A DNA stretch of 64,000 nt. It comes from a virus. The stretch is from IMG/VR virus record IMGVR_UViG_3300032217_000845, positions 1 through 64,000 of that record, one strand, 5' to 3'. Each line of letters opens with the position of its first letter. Positions within the stretch are counted from its first letter, which is position 1. This document shows, piece after piece, positions 33,757-42,500 of this stretch. The position numbers were made by a program, and so were the translations under genes. A model generated the notes under the pieces. The model was not told where the DNA came from and made no database searches. It saw only the letters and a program-made list of their open reading frames with translations.

Positions 33757-34473
33757 ATGACTAAATCCGTTTCCGTCGACGCCGCTATTGTTGTACCCTG
33801 GAGACCAGCAGAGGGTAGAGAGCAGTCATTTGATACTGCTTGGAGATACAACAATAAGGAGTTTGCTGACTTCAAGGTTTACTTCTCGGACAGTGTGGGG
33901 GAAAGATTTAATGTATCTGAGGCTAGAAACCGTGGCTGTCTTCAGGCAATCAAAGATGGTTACAAGACACTAGTAGTCATGGATGCTGACACTATCTTTA
34001 TCAAAGAAGGTGTACTAAAAGCCATCAATGAAGTTAGTACAAAGCATATAGTCAGCTATATCTATACCCACCACTTAGTGGTTGAGGAGCGAGATTCGTA
34101 CTTACTAAGTATTGGTGCTTCTTCTCCAGATGAATTGGCAGAAAGTAATACTTTTGAAGGACATGTTGGTAGTGGCTGGGCAATGTCTAGTGAGATGTTC
34201 TTAGAGATGGGTGGTTGGGACGAGAACTTTCAAGGTTGGGGATGGGAAGACAATGCGTTCCAGAAGGCATATGAACTTCTATTTAGTAGTGAGATGTCCA
34301 GAGCTCCTGGAACCTGTTACAGTCTTTGGCATCCTAAAAGGGATAGTAACAACACAGAGGATAATCGTCTAAGATATGAAAAACTATACAATCAACCTAG
34401 AAATAGTGTAGACATGGTGCGTTCACTCTTGCGTGGCAACATGGTACATCGTTTGAATAGTGATGTAGGATAA
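33757..34473 (+). CDS. Galactosyltransferase-type GT-A glycosyltransferase
   Basis: IVVPWRPAEGREQSF at the N terminus, VSEARNRGCLQA, VVMDADTIFI with the DxD motif, and GGWDENFQGWGWEDNAF, the acceptor motif of the glyco_transf_7C/chondroitin-polymerase type domain. 238 aa. Adds sugars to a glycan or modified base; acceptor unknown. Contains one copy of the GTCGACGCC motif near its start. Confidence 0.85.
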   Translation: MTKSVSVDAAIVVPWRPAEGREQSFDTAWRYNNKEFADFKVYFSDSVGERFNVSEARNRGCLQAIKDGYKTLVVMDADTIFIKEGVLKAINEVSTKHIVSYIYTHHLVVEERDSYLLSIGASSPDELAESNTFEGHVGSGWAMSSEMFLEMGGWDENFQGWGWEDNAFQKAYELLFSSEMSRAPGTCYSLWHPKRDSNNTEDNRLRYEKLYNQPRNSVDMVRSLLRGNMVHRLNSDVG

Positions 34474-34477
34474 GAGT

Positions 34478-34729
34478 ATGAATGAGTATGGCGTTGTACA
34501 GCTGGGAGAGTATCTAGTATCTGTCCCTGGTGCAATCCTGTACCTAATTAGTACCTTCTTAGGTGGGCTACTTGCTTGGGGTATTGCTTCAAATAGCAAG
34601 GTGTTGCACCTGAAGACAAAGGTGTTGCACTTCAGACTAACTAAGTTTCTTGTCTTTGGACTACTGTTTGTGTCAGCAATAACATTACTTTGGATTCAGT
34701 TAGGAGTTTGGTTCTATGTCAAAGCGTGA
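34478..34729 (+). CDS. Two-helix membrane protein (83 aa)
   Basis: Hydrophobic segments GAILYLISTFLGGLLAWGIAS and FLVFGLLFVSAITLLWIQLG surround a basic loop with a VLHLKTKVLHFRL repeat. Four bases after the glycosyltransferase gene and overlapping the next gene by 14 bp. Possibly anchors the glycosyltransferase or acts in lysis; not known. Confidence 0.55.
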   Translation: MNEYGVVQLGEYLVSVPGAILYLISTFLGGLLAWGIASNSKVLHLKTKVLHFRLTKFLVFGLLFVSAITLLWIQLGVWFYVKA

Positions 34730-34889
34730 TGTTTGGACTGCCTTGTTTATCTACTTTATTTTGGGTGAGATTCTTTGGACAATTATCTCTATGTCGTTCC
34801 CTTGGCAGGTTTGGCTACTCGGTCAACCTGTTCTTGTCGCCGCAAGTATGGTTATCGTCGGTGCCACTATGGGAGGTAGAGACAAGTGA
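34716..34889 (+). CDS. Small membrane protein (57 aa)
   Basis: Two hydrophobic stretches, VWTALFIYFILGEILWTIIS and QPVLVAAS then VIVGAT, ending GGRDK. Starts inside the preceding membrane protein gene and its TGA overlaps the GTG start of the peptidase-like gene. Contains a GTCGCCGCAAGTA motif copy. Confidence 0.5.
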   Translation: MSKRDVWTALFIYFILGEILWTIISMSFPWQVWLLGQPVLVAASMVIVGATMGGRDK

Positions 34890-35233
34890 AGATTCCAACA
34901 ATGCCTATGGAAATCAAGATTGGTACTCAAGTATTCAGAGTAGTAACTCGTGACTCTAAAGAAGATGGAATGCTAAACGAGGGGTCATATGGCTATACTA
35001 TGGACTCGTCTTCGTTGATTGTCATCGACGCCAGTATTTCTAAAGCCAAGCAACGAGTGACCTTTGTGCACGAGATGCTACATGCAATCCAGATGACTTT
35101 TGGCGGCGCAACTAAGCCAAGCAAAGATGCTGACTTTGAAGAGTGGGAGCACTACTTCATCGGTACTTATGAAGAGGCTCTGCTTATTGTTCTGAAAGAG
35201 AATCCAGAAGTAGCGAAGTATCTGACTGCATGA
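34886..35233 (+). CDS. ImmA/IrrE-like zinc metallopeptidase domain protein
   Basis: 115 aa, GTG start overlapping the prior TGA. TFVHEMLHAIQMTFGG has the HExxH zinc site (His62, Glu63, His66), followed by EEWEHYFIGTYEEALL, which may give the third ligand. ImmA-like peptidases cleave repressors; here it could also be a non-catalytic relative. Overlaps the methyltransferase gene by 4 bp. Confidence 0.7.
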   Translation: MKIPTMPMEIKIGTQVFRVVTRDSKEDGMLNEGSYGYTMDSSSLIVIDASISKAKQRVTFVHEMLHAIQMTFGGATKPSKDADFEEWEHYFIGTYEEALLIVLKENPEVAKYLTA

Positions 35234-36072
35234 TATTCCACGGCAACGCTGTGGAGTTTATGCGTCAGTTAGAAGATAACTCCGTACAGCTTATTTGGAC
35301 AGACCCTCCGTTTGGAACGGACATGGTTCAGCAGATTGACTCTACTGGTAAGAAGTATCGGGACCTTTCCGTCGACGCAGTTATTGTTCTAATGAAAGAA
35401 GTAGCAAATGAAAGTCTTAGAGTTCTATCTGATGATGGGGTTCTTGCTGTTTGTCTCGATTATCGGGCGGTCCATCAGGTTTATTGCACGCTCTTGGAAG
35501 CGGGGCTTACGCCGCAAGGCGAGATTATTTGGACGTTTGGCTTAGGTCGAGGAGCAACTAAGTGGTGGGCAAATAAGCACAACACTATCCTTCTATTCAG
35601 TAAGACTGGAACGCCTTTCTTCGACGCCAGTAAGGTTCCTATGGTTGAAAGAAAGTGGCCAAAGAAGGGGTATGAGGGGGCTAAGAAGGTGTCGTCTGTT
35701 TGGGATATAACGCTGTCAAATACACATCCTGAAAGAGTTGGCTACCCTAATCAGAAACCATTAGACCTCATAAAGCCTTTCATAGAAGTACACACCCGCG
35801 AGGGTGATTTAGTTATAGACCCGTTTGGTGGGTCTGGTAGTACTGCTAAAGCTGCTCAATTGCTTGGGCGCAGGTATGCAACTGCTGACACGAACTCGGT
35901 GGCAATTGATACAATGAAAGAGAGACTTGGTAGTGATGCATTCGTTGTTTGCGAGTGTTGTGTACTAAGATATTCAGTGGAGCCACCGCTAAAGTGTGGT
36001 CGCGGGTGTAGACCTTGTGGTAGTTGTATAGCAGAGAAAGAAGTTAGAAGTGCGAGAAAAACAGATTCGTAA
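35230..36072 (+). CDS. DNA (N6-adenine or N4-cytosine) methyltransferase, beta-type
   Basis: IWTDPPFGTD (motif IV, residues 23-30) precedes VIDPFGGSGSTAKAA (motif I, near 196), the order of beta-class methyltransferases, and KPLDLIKPFI fits motif X. A Cys-rich tail (CECCVLRYS, then CGRGCRPCGSC) adds a zinc-finger-like module. No endonuclease gene is adjacent, so it is probably a protective orphan methylase. Two copies of the recurrent TCGACGC motif lie inside the gene. Confidence 0.88.
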   Translation: MIFHGNAVEFMRQLEDNSVQLIWTDPPFGTDMVQQIDSTGKKYRDLSVDAVIVLMKEVANESLRVLSDDGVLAVCLDYRAVHQVYCTLLEAGLTPQGEIIWTFGLGRGATKWWANKHNTILLFSKTGTPFFDASKVPMVERKWPKKGYEGAKKVSSVWDITLSNTHPERVGYPNQKPLDLIKPFIEVHTREGDLVIDPFGGSGSTAKAAQLLGRRYATADTNSVAIDTMKERLGSDAFVVCECCVLRYSVEPPLKCGRGCRPCGSCIAEKEVRSARKTDS

Positions 36073-36328
36073 GCTGCAGAAGGACCGTCATCTCGCTGAG
36101 ATTGCTTTTACTCTTCTACGTAACCCAACCTTCAAGAACCTCACTCGCTCAGAGCGTCACAAGATGGCAAAGCTTATTTACAAGGCTGAGCTACTTGAGA
36201 TGGAACTGAAAAGCAAAGACCTTAGTAAAACGCTTGCTGCGTTCCAAGACATCATTAATCAAGTTGAATCTCAGATGATTGAGGGCCTTGATGACGATGA
36301 GGATGATGACCCTTTCTTTAATAGATAG
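36050..36328 (+). CDS. Hypothetical helical protein (92 aa)
   Basis: GTG start within the methyltransferase 3' end (23-bp overlap). Basic helical N-terminal half (KQIRKLQKDRHLAEIAFTLL) and an acidic C terminus (GLDDDEDDDPFFNR). Unknown family; last gene of the rightward unit. Confidence 0.55.
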   Translation: MREKQIRKLQKDRHLAEIAFTLLRNPTFKNLTRSERHKMAKLIYKAELLEMELKSKDLSKTLAAFQDIINQVESQMIEGLDDDEDDDPFFNR

Positions 36329-36341
36329 TCAGCGTTTTGTG

Positions 36342-36369
36342 TTGACACCTCCCTAAAATTTGATACACT
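36342..36369 (+). promoter_or_regulatory. Orphan promoter upstream of a terminator
   Basis: TTGACA (36342-36347), 16-bp spacer, TACACT (36364-36369). No gene follows before the terminator at 36428, so a transcript of about 85 nt is predicted. Confidence 0.5.
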
Positions 36370-36427
36370 TATAAGTGCAATAGTTGTTTGTTGTTCAACG
36401 TTGTGTATTTCCTTTCTACTAAGTGAA

Positions 36428-36461
36428 CCCCTCTAAGCTGCAAAGCTTAGGGGGGTTTTTC
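36428..36461 (+). terminator. Intrinsic terminator, rightward
   Basis: CCCCTCTAAGCT pairs with AGCTTAGGGG, loop GCAA, followed by TTTTT. Confidence 0.75.
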
Positions 36462-36469
36462 TTATGTCA

Positions 36470-36513
36470 AAATAAAGAGAACCCCCCAACCGCGAGGTGG
36501 AGGGTTTCTTTCT
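36470..36513 (-). terminator. Intrinsic terminator, leftward
   Basis: On the minus strand CCCTCCACC-TCGC-GGTTGGGGGG is followed by TTCTCTTT; ends the lysin operon starting at 43164. Confidence 0.65.
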
Positions 36514-36577
36514 AGGGGCTTTGTATTACGCGTTATGAGACTGTCAATGAGCGAACGCCTTTATGCCTTATCTAGCT

Positions 36578-37708
36578 TTACTTAGCCTTGTGAGCCAAAA
36601 TCCATTTCAATGGGTCAATTAACTGGTTGTATGCAGCCATGTGACCGTTTTGTTTCTTTGACATTCCCATGTGGAGATGGGCCCCGGTACTTGCGCTACC
36701 GGATGGGCTAGTAGCTTTAGAGCCACCGACCTTACCAATAATCTGACCTAGCTTAACCATGTCACCCTTTTTGACAGTAGCTGAGCTACCTGACTTTGGA
36801 GCCTTAGGGTTAGTAGGTGCGAGGTGGCAGTACTGAGTGAATACCTTATCTAGTGGGTTGTAGATTTCAACTACCCATCCAAGAACGTCAGTCCAAAAAA
36901 CGTTACTAACTTTACCAGCACAAACTGCAGGGATTGGGCTCTGGTCTTTTGGAGACCAGTCCTGACCACGGTGAGGGTGCGAACGGTAAGGAGCCATGTT
37001 GCCAAACTCATCGTTGCGAAGCTTAGGGTTGAATGGTTCCTTGTAGACGTTTGCAGGAACAGCTTTTACAACTGGCTTTGCAGCTACTGGCTCTACTGAA
37101 GCTACTGCAACAACTGGAGCCTTCTTCTCTACTGGAGCTACAGGTTCGTGAGCTGCAACTGGAGCAGTAGGTGCTTCTGCAGGAGTTGGGTTTGGAGCTT
37201 CAGCAACAACTGCTTCGGCTGCAATTACAGTCTTGATAAACTTCATTGGGTCAACAAAGCCTTTACCATCAGCAGACCATACATAAGTCTTACCAGCACA
37301 GATTTCAAAGTGTAGGTGCTTGCCAGTGACATCACCAGTTGCTCCCATCTTTCCTAGAACTGTTCCAGCAGTTACCTTCTGACCAACTTTCACTTGTAGT
37401 GAGTCCTTGACCATGTGAGCGTAAAGAGAGACATACTGCTTGCCATTGATTGTGTGAAGAATCTGAACATAGTAACCAAAGCCACCTAGTGAACCGTCAG
37501 CTTTCTTGCTCTTGCTTGGACCAGCAAAGACAACCTTGCCATCGTGGAATGCCTCGATGTAGATTACGTTTGCTGCACCCCATAGGTCGACACCATTGTG
37601 GTGCTTACGCTTAGTAGGGTCAGTTGGGTGCTGACGCCAGCCGAATGGACTGGTTACTTTGTATTCTTTGCCAACGACGCCGTCGATTGGGTATTGTGTT
37701 TTTGCCAT
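36578..37708 (-). CDS. Lysin with two M23 (LytM) peptidase domains
   Basis: 376 aa. First M23 domain about 15-160 (KRKHHNGVDLWG and GKHLHFEI); a Pro/Ala/Val linker at 170-220; second domain about 225-372 (HPHRGQDWSPKD and GAHLHMGMS). Both keep the H-x3-D and HxH zinc motifs. M23 enzymes cut peptide cross-bridges in peptidoglycan. Tandem M23 domains are unusual. It has no signal peptide, so holin-dependent release or virion association is likely. Overlaps the ParB-like gene by one base. Confidence 0.85.
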   Translation of the reverse strand: MAKTQYPIDGVVGKEYKVTSPFGWRQHPTDPTKRKHHNGVDLWGAANVIYIEAFHDGKVVFAGPSKSKKADGSLGGFGYYVQILHTINGKQYVSLYAHMVKDSLQVKVGQKVTAGTVLGKMGATGDVTGKHLHFEICAGKTYVWSADGKGFVDPMKFIKTVIAAEAVVAEAPNPTPAEAPTAPVAAHEPVAPVEKKAPVVAVASVEPVAAKPVVKAVPANVYKEPFNPKLRNDEFGNMAPYRSHPHRGQDWSPKDQSPIPAVCAGKVSNVFWTDVLGWVVEIYNPLDKVFTQYCHLAPTNPKAPKSGSSATVKKGDMVKLGQIIGKVGGSKATSPSGSASTGAHLHMGMSKKQNGHMAAYNQLIDPLKWILAHKAK

Positions 37709-39078
37709 TATTTATCCTCTGTTATAGGGCCGCCAACAACCCAGGCAGAGCAGGTTCTTGAGGCGGCACATTTGAAATCGAATGCTTCACAGTAGCCCAG
37801 CTCGGCCGTGTCGATAGCATCCCATGCATTTTGCTGACCAGAATCTCCAGCAGCAAGGCCGCCTTCAATACAGTCCAACATCTTTGGTGTACGAATGAAC
37901 ATTACGCAAGTTCCGCAAACACTCTTCTTTGCTTCTGCAATTGTTACGCTCCAACGGTCAGCCTTTTCTTTCCAGAATGGAGTGTTAGGTTCGTTTGGAT
38001 TTAGTGGTCCGTACTTGGCAGTTTCAATTGCTTTCTCACGATTAGCAAGGTTTACAGCAATATCTTGAGTTGCAGGAGGACACTCTTCGGTGTTGGCTGC
38101 TGCAAGAAGAGATGCAATTATTGGTGAGAAGTTAGAAGCTTCGCTGGAGCGTGGGTGCATTCTTGGAAGCAGGTCGTTGTCAGAAACGTATTTAGGGTTG
38201 TTAGGCTTACCTGACTTTACAAGTTTCAAGAAAGCGTTTACTCGACCCATGGCCCAAGAGTTTCTGTTTTGGTCTGGTCGATGGGAAGTTGAGAATGCAC
38301 CTGCTCCACGACGATAAACCGCTTTAAGTTTTGCTAGTGTGACCTTGCGTCCTGCTGGTGCTTTCTCGTTGTGCTCGGCAACTTTGTTTTCCAGAGACTT
38401 AATAATTGCTGCTGTAAAGTCGACGCCCTTACCTGTATCAGCAGAGCCTGCTTTGTTCTTGTCAGAGCCTTTGACTTGGTCTTTCTTTGGTGCTGGTTTA
38501 GAGCCAGCAGTAGCAACTAGTGGACCTCTGTATAGCTTTGCCATAATGTCGCTTTGACCACCACCAACTTTGTGTGCACAGCGGTGGTGTCCGTCTACTA
38601 ATTTGTAGCCTTCGTCATCTAGATAAACAGTGATTAGCTTTGTGTTGTCGCCAGCACCCTGCATCTTGATTGGGTCTAGGTAGTCTTGAGTCGGGATTAG
38701 GTCACTAATCTTTACAGACTCTTCAGTGTAGTTGTCACCCATGGCAGCAACCTTTTCCTTGAGCTGGTCTTGAATTAGATTAGGAGCCTTAGAGAACACC
38801 TTATCTGGAGTAACTGTGCCATCTGGTAGAACAGCGAAGCGACATAGGCCGCCTTCTTCTGTTTCGTGAGAGATGATGTCGCAACCGTTTGGTGCGTTCC
38901 AGAACACGCAGTTGCCACACTTCACGCCAATAGCAGCGTTCTCTGCGTTCTTCTCAGCGGAGTCATAGCCTGCCCAAACTCCGGTATTATCTTCATTGAA
39001 CTTGCCATGTCTATTAACGATGACGCGCAGAGCGTTCGCTAGGTCGCGCTCTTCGGGTACAAGATTATCATTAGACAT
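37708..39078 (-). CDS. ParB-like domain protein with Cys-rich termini
   Basis: Residues about 120-180 contain ISDLIPTQDYLDPIKM and LVDGHHRCAH, the ParB/sulfiredoxin-fold pattern. A central block (VTLAKLKAVYRRGAGAFSTSHRPDQNRNSWAMGRVNAFL) recurs in phage structural or protease-associated proteins. Cys-rich segments at both ends (VKCGNCVFWNAPNGC, CGTCVMF and CAASRTC) suggest metal binding. Could be a minor virion protein. 456 aa; adjacent to the lysin. Confidence 0.55.
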   Translation of the reverse strand: MSNDNLVPEERDLANALRVIVNRHGKFNEDNTGVWAGYDSAEKNAENAAIGVKCGNCVFWNAPNGCDIISHETEEGGLCRFAVLPDGTVTPDKVFSKAPNLIQDQLKEKVAAMGDNYTEESVKISDLIPTQDYLDPIKMQGAGDNTKLITVYLDDEGYKLVDGHHRCAHKVGGGQSDIMAKLYRGPLVATAGSKPAPKKDQVKGSDKNKAGSADTGKGVDFTAAIIKSLENKVAEHNEKAPAGRKVTLAKLKAVYRRGAGAFSTSHRPDQNRNSWAMGRVNAFLKLVKSGKPNNPKYVSDNDLLPRMHPRSSEASNFSPIIASLLAAANTEECPPATQDIAVNLANREKAIETAKYGPLNPNEPNTPFWKEKADRWSVTIAEAKKSVCGTCVMFIRTPKMLDCIEGGLAAGDSGQQNAWDAIDTAELGYCEAFDFKCAASRTCSAWVVGGPITEDK

Positions 39079-39098
39079 AGGTATATTTTACCGCTTAG

Positions 39099-39302
39099 CT
39101 ACTTGACTGATTCGAGCTGGCTGATTGCGTAGTTATGACGGTACTCTTTAATAAATCCTTCTTGGTAGGCTCTGCAGACGTCCATGTTGTAAATGCGACC
39201 CTTGTCCTTAATATACTCACGCCAAGACTCTAAAGCCATTTGGCTTAGGTCTTTATGCTTAGGGCTATAGAAATGCTTTAAATAAGTAATGTAACGTTTC
39301 AT
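39099..39302 (-). CDS. Hypothetical protein (67 aa)
   Basis: Basic, aromatic-rich helical protein (MKRYITYLKHFYSPKHKDLS). Shares one base with the stop of the upstream membrane protein gene. No domain recognised. Confidence 0.5.
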   Translation of the reverse strand: MKRYITYLKHFYSPKHKDLSQMALESWREYIKDKGRIYNMDVCRAYQEGFIKEYRHNYAISQLESVK

Positions 39303-39532
39303 TACTTCTTCTCGGCCTTCTTCTTCTTAGTAACTGGCTTCTCTTCTTCCTCTTCTGGCTTCTCGTAACGCATAGGGAAGGTTACAACCCAGATACCTAG
39401 GGTAATTAGGATAAGGTTTCCAGTTAGGTCCTTAGCAGAGCCTTCTAGTACTAGCCAAGCTACAGCCATACCTAGTAGTGTCCACGCTTGGTCGATGATG
39501 TCTTTAAGTAGTCCTTTTAGGAAGTTTTTCAT
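39302..39532 (-). CDS. Small membrane protein (holin-like)
   Basis: 76 aa with two hydrophobic segments (AWTLLGMAVAWLVLEG and NLILITLGIWVVTFP) and a Glu-then-Lys tail (EEEEEKPVTKKKKAEKK). This design is common to phage holins. Located between the coiled-coil surface protein and the lysin in the same operon, so a lysis role is reasonable. Confidence 0.55.
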   Translation of the reverse strand: MKNFLKGLLKDIIDQAWTLLGMAVAWLVLEGSAKDLTGNLILITLGIWVVTFPMRYEKPEEEEEKPVTKKKKAEKK

Positions 39533-39534
39533 TA

Positions 39535-42500
39535 TTACTGCTTTCTTCTTGATGAGCCAGAACCAGATGAGGAACTGGAAGCTGATGAGGATGCAGCACT
39601 GGCGGCGGCACCCGCGGCTGCTTGGATAGCTGCTCCTGTAGCAACAACTGTTGCAACGACTACCTTCTTGGATTCTTCACGAACCTTTGGAGACATGTCG
39701 GCACCTGCGTTGCCAAAGAAGTTGATAAGTTCTGCAGCTGCTGCAAGACCAGGGATAGCTGCTAGCTCAGGGCTTAGTTCGATGTCATCTTGCTCGGCAG
39801 CAAGGTAAAGAGCGTCCAACGCTTGCTGGTACTCTGGGCTCCCTGCTTCTGCTGTTTCAAATGTTTCAAGAGCGGCTGCAACTAGTTGCTCTGCTTGAGC
39901 CTCGGTAAGTTCAGTCGGGTCTACAGCGTCAAGGTTTACTTCCATCAGGTTCTCGGCAGATAGTTCAGCTGGGATTTCTTTAGAGCCTTTTTCTTCTGGA
40001 GCAGGAGGTTCTTCATTAGCAATAGTTTCGATGCTGTTGAACTCGATAGAGGTAGGTAGTTCGGTGTTCTGGACTTCTAGCATTGAAGATGAGTAAGAGG
40101 TCAAAGATTCTGAAACGGTCTCATCTGCAACTTCCTTAATTGAAAGATTGGCTGCAGTTACTTTCTGAGCAGAAGCTAGCGACGCACTTATTGTAGTTAG
40201 TTCAGATTCCTTAGTAGTAACTTGAGCTTGAGAGGCTGTAACTTCTGATGAGGCAACATCTACTGATTGTTGAGAAGTTGTCAAAATGTCAGTGGCTGCC
40301 AGTAAGGTTGCTTCGGCAGAAGCCTTAGTTGAAATTGCAGTTCCTAAATCAGAAGCTGCTGAGTCCTTGGCTGTCTGTGCTGAAGTCTTGGCTGCTAATT
40401 TGCTTGACTTGTCTGATGTAGCAGTAGCTAGATTGCTAGTTGCTGTCTCGTGCTTTGTTGTAGCAGTATCTACATTGGTAGATGCTGTCTGGTAATTAGT
40501 GACTGCTTCGTCATAGTTATCTTGAGCAACGGTGAACGCAGCAACGGATGAGTTGTAGGTAGATGTTGATGAGTTGTGTGCAGCGATAGCTGAGTTCAGA
40601 TTAGTAGTAGCTTCCTCCTTCGCTGCAAGTAAAGTTGCTACTGCTTGTGTCTGCTGCTCTTGTTGAGAAGTTAGAGCAACGATTAAGTTGGAAGCTTGAG
40701 TCTTCTGATTGTTTAGAGTTCCGACTGTTTCCCAGATGGAATCTCTGTTGATTAGTGCTGCGTCGTAGTCTGCTTGTGCTTGCTGTACTTCAGGATAGGC
40801 AGCATTGAGAGTTGTTGCTGAATCAATAACTGCGTAGTATCCAGCTGTTGACTGTTGAGCCGCTGCTTGCTGAGATGCTTGGGCCGATGTCCAGTCAGAG
40901 TTAGCAGTAGTGTAAGCATCAAGGGCAGCGTTATAGTTTGCCTGTGCTTCTTGAAGTGCTGGAAGTAGAGCAGGGTCATTGATAAGAGGAGCCACTTGAT
41001 TAGGGATAACCTCTGTGACATAGTAGGTCTCAGTAGTATAAGTGGTCACCTCTTCGTAGGTAGTAGTGGTTGTTGTAGTTGTACCTAAGTTAGCTGCTGG
41101 AACAAGTTGGTAGCCTGTCTGTGGGGTGTAGTAGTAAAGCCAGACTGCTGCTCCGCCGCCATTCTCGTAATAGTAGAGAGTGATTGAGTGAGTAGAGCCT
41201 GCCTCGAAATAAACAGGTACAGATGTAGAACCGCCTCCACCCTTGTCATACCAGTCGCTAATAATTTGAACTCCGTCAATTAGAAGGATTGTTCCGTCGT
41301 CTGCTGGAGAGTAGAACTGGTAGTTGCCAGAGGTTGGGAATGAGATGTTTCCAGTAAAGCGAACGATTACATCCTCTGAGCGTCCTGAGCCTAGGACTTG
41401 CCCCCCTCCCCATTGGAAGTTAATGTTTGGAACTATGGTTGTATAGAAAGGTCTCTCTGTTGCTGTTGGAAGCGGTGGAGCATTGTTATAGCCTTGACGG
41501 TTGAATACGTCAGCGGTTAGACCTCCAGTAAGAGTTGTCACATTTCTTGCAACTGTTTCAGTGTGTGCAACCTGTCTAGTGTAGGCAACTTGCCAAGTCG
41601 CTGGTGTCCACGAAGGGTCGGAGATTAGTTCATTGTCATAGTTCCATTGTGCTTGGCTTAGTGCGTTCTGAGCTAAATCTAATGTGCTTTGTGCTTGATA
41701 GAAGGCAGACTGTTTTTCTATGTAGTTGTTGTAGGCAACATCGTACTCAGCTAGATACTTGTTGTAGGCAGTGACTACCTGAGTGTAGTTTGCTTGAGCA
41801 TTGGTGAGGGCTGCTTGCTTAGTATAAAGATTAGAGGTGCTTGAGCCTAGCTCGGAGTTTGCTTGGTAGAAGTTGCCCCAGGCTGTATCTAGTGGAGCAA
41901 GGGTAGCTTCGTAAGAATCCTGAGCAGCCGTGAGTTGTGCGTTGGTGTTATCTAGGGCATCAACACTTGAGTTGTAATCAGAAGCTGCTTGGCTGAAGGT
42001 GAGCTGAGCAGCGGTCTTAGTAGCAAGTGCTAAGTCTAAGTTGGTGGTGGCTTCAGCAAGATTGGTTTCGGCCGTTACCAAATCGTTATAATTGACTTCT
42101 CTACTTTGATGCGAAGTTGACAGGATGAGCTCTGCGTTTGCTAGTTCCTGCTGAAGGGTTGACTTTAAGTTAGATGCATTGTTATAAGCAATAACCGCTA
42201 AGTCGTAGTTGTCCTTGGCAATACTTAGAAGTTCAACCGCTGTTGTGTGGTCATTGGTTGCAGTTGTTAAGTTGTTGGTGGCAGTGGTTAAGGTAGCCTG
42301 AGCATCTTCTTTAGCTGTCTGAGCAGTTGCTAGGTTTGATGAGGCTGCAGTTAAGGTGGCAGTCTTATTAGTAAGTATAAGTTGGAGAGCGTCGTACTCT
42401 GCCTGAGTTAAGGTCTTCTGACTAGTTAGGGCAGTCTCGGAGTCGATGGCAGTATTGTATTTAGCAAGAGCGGTAGCAAGAGTTTGGGTTGCCTCTTGGT

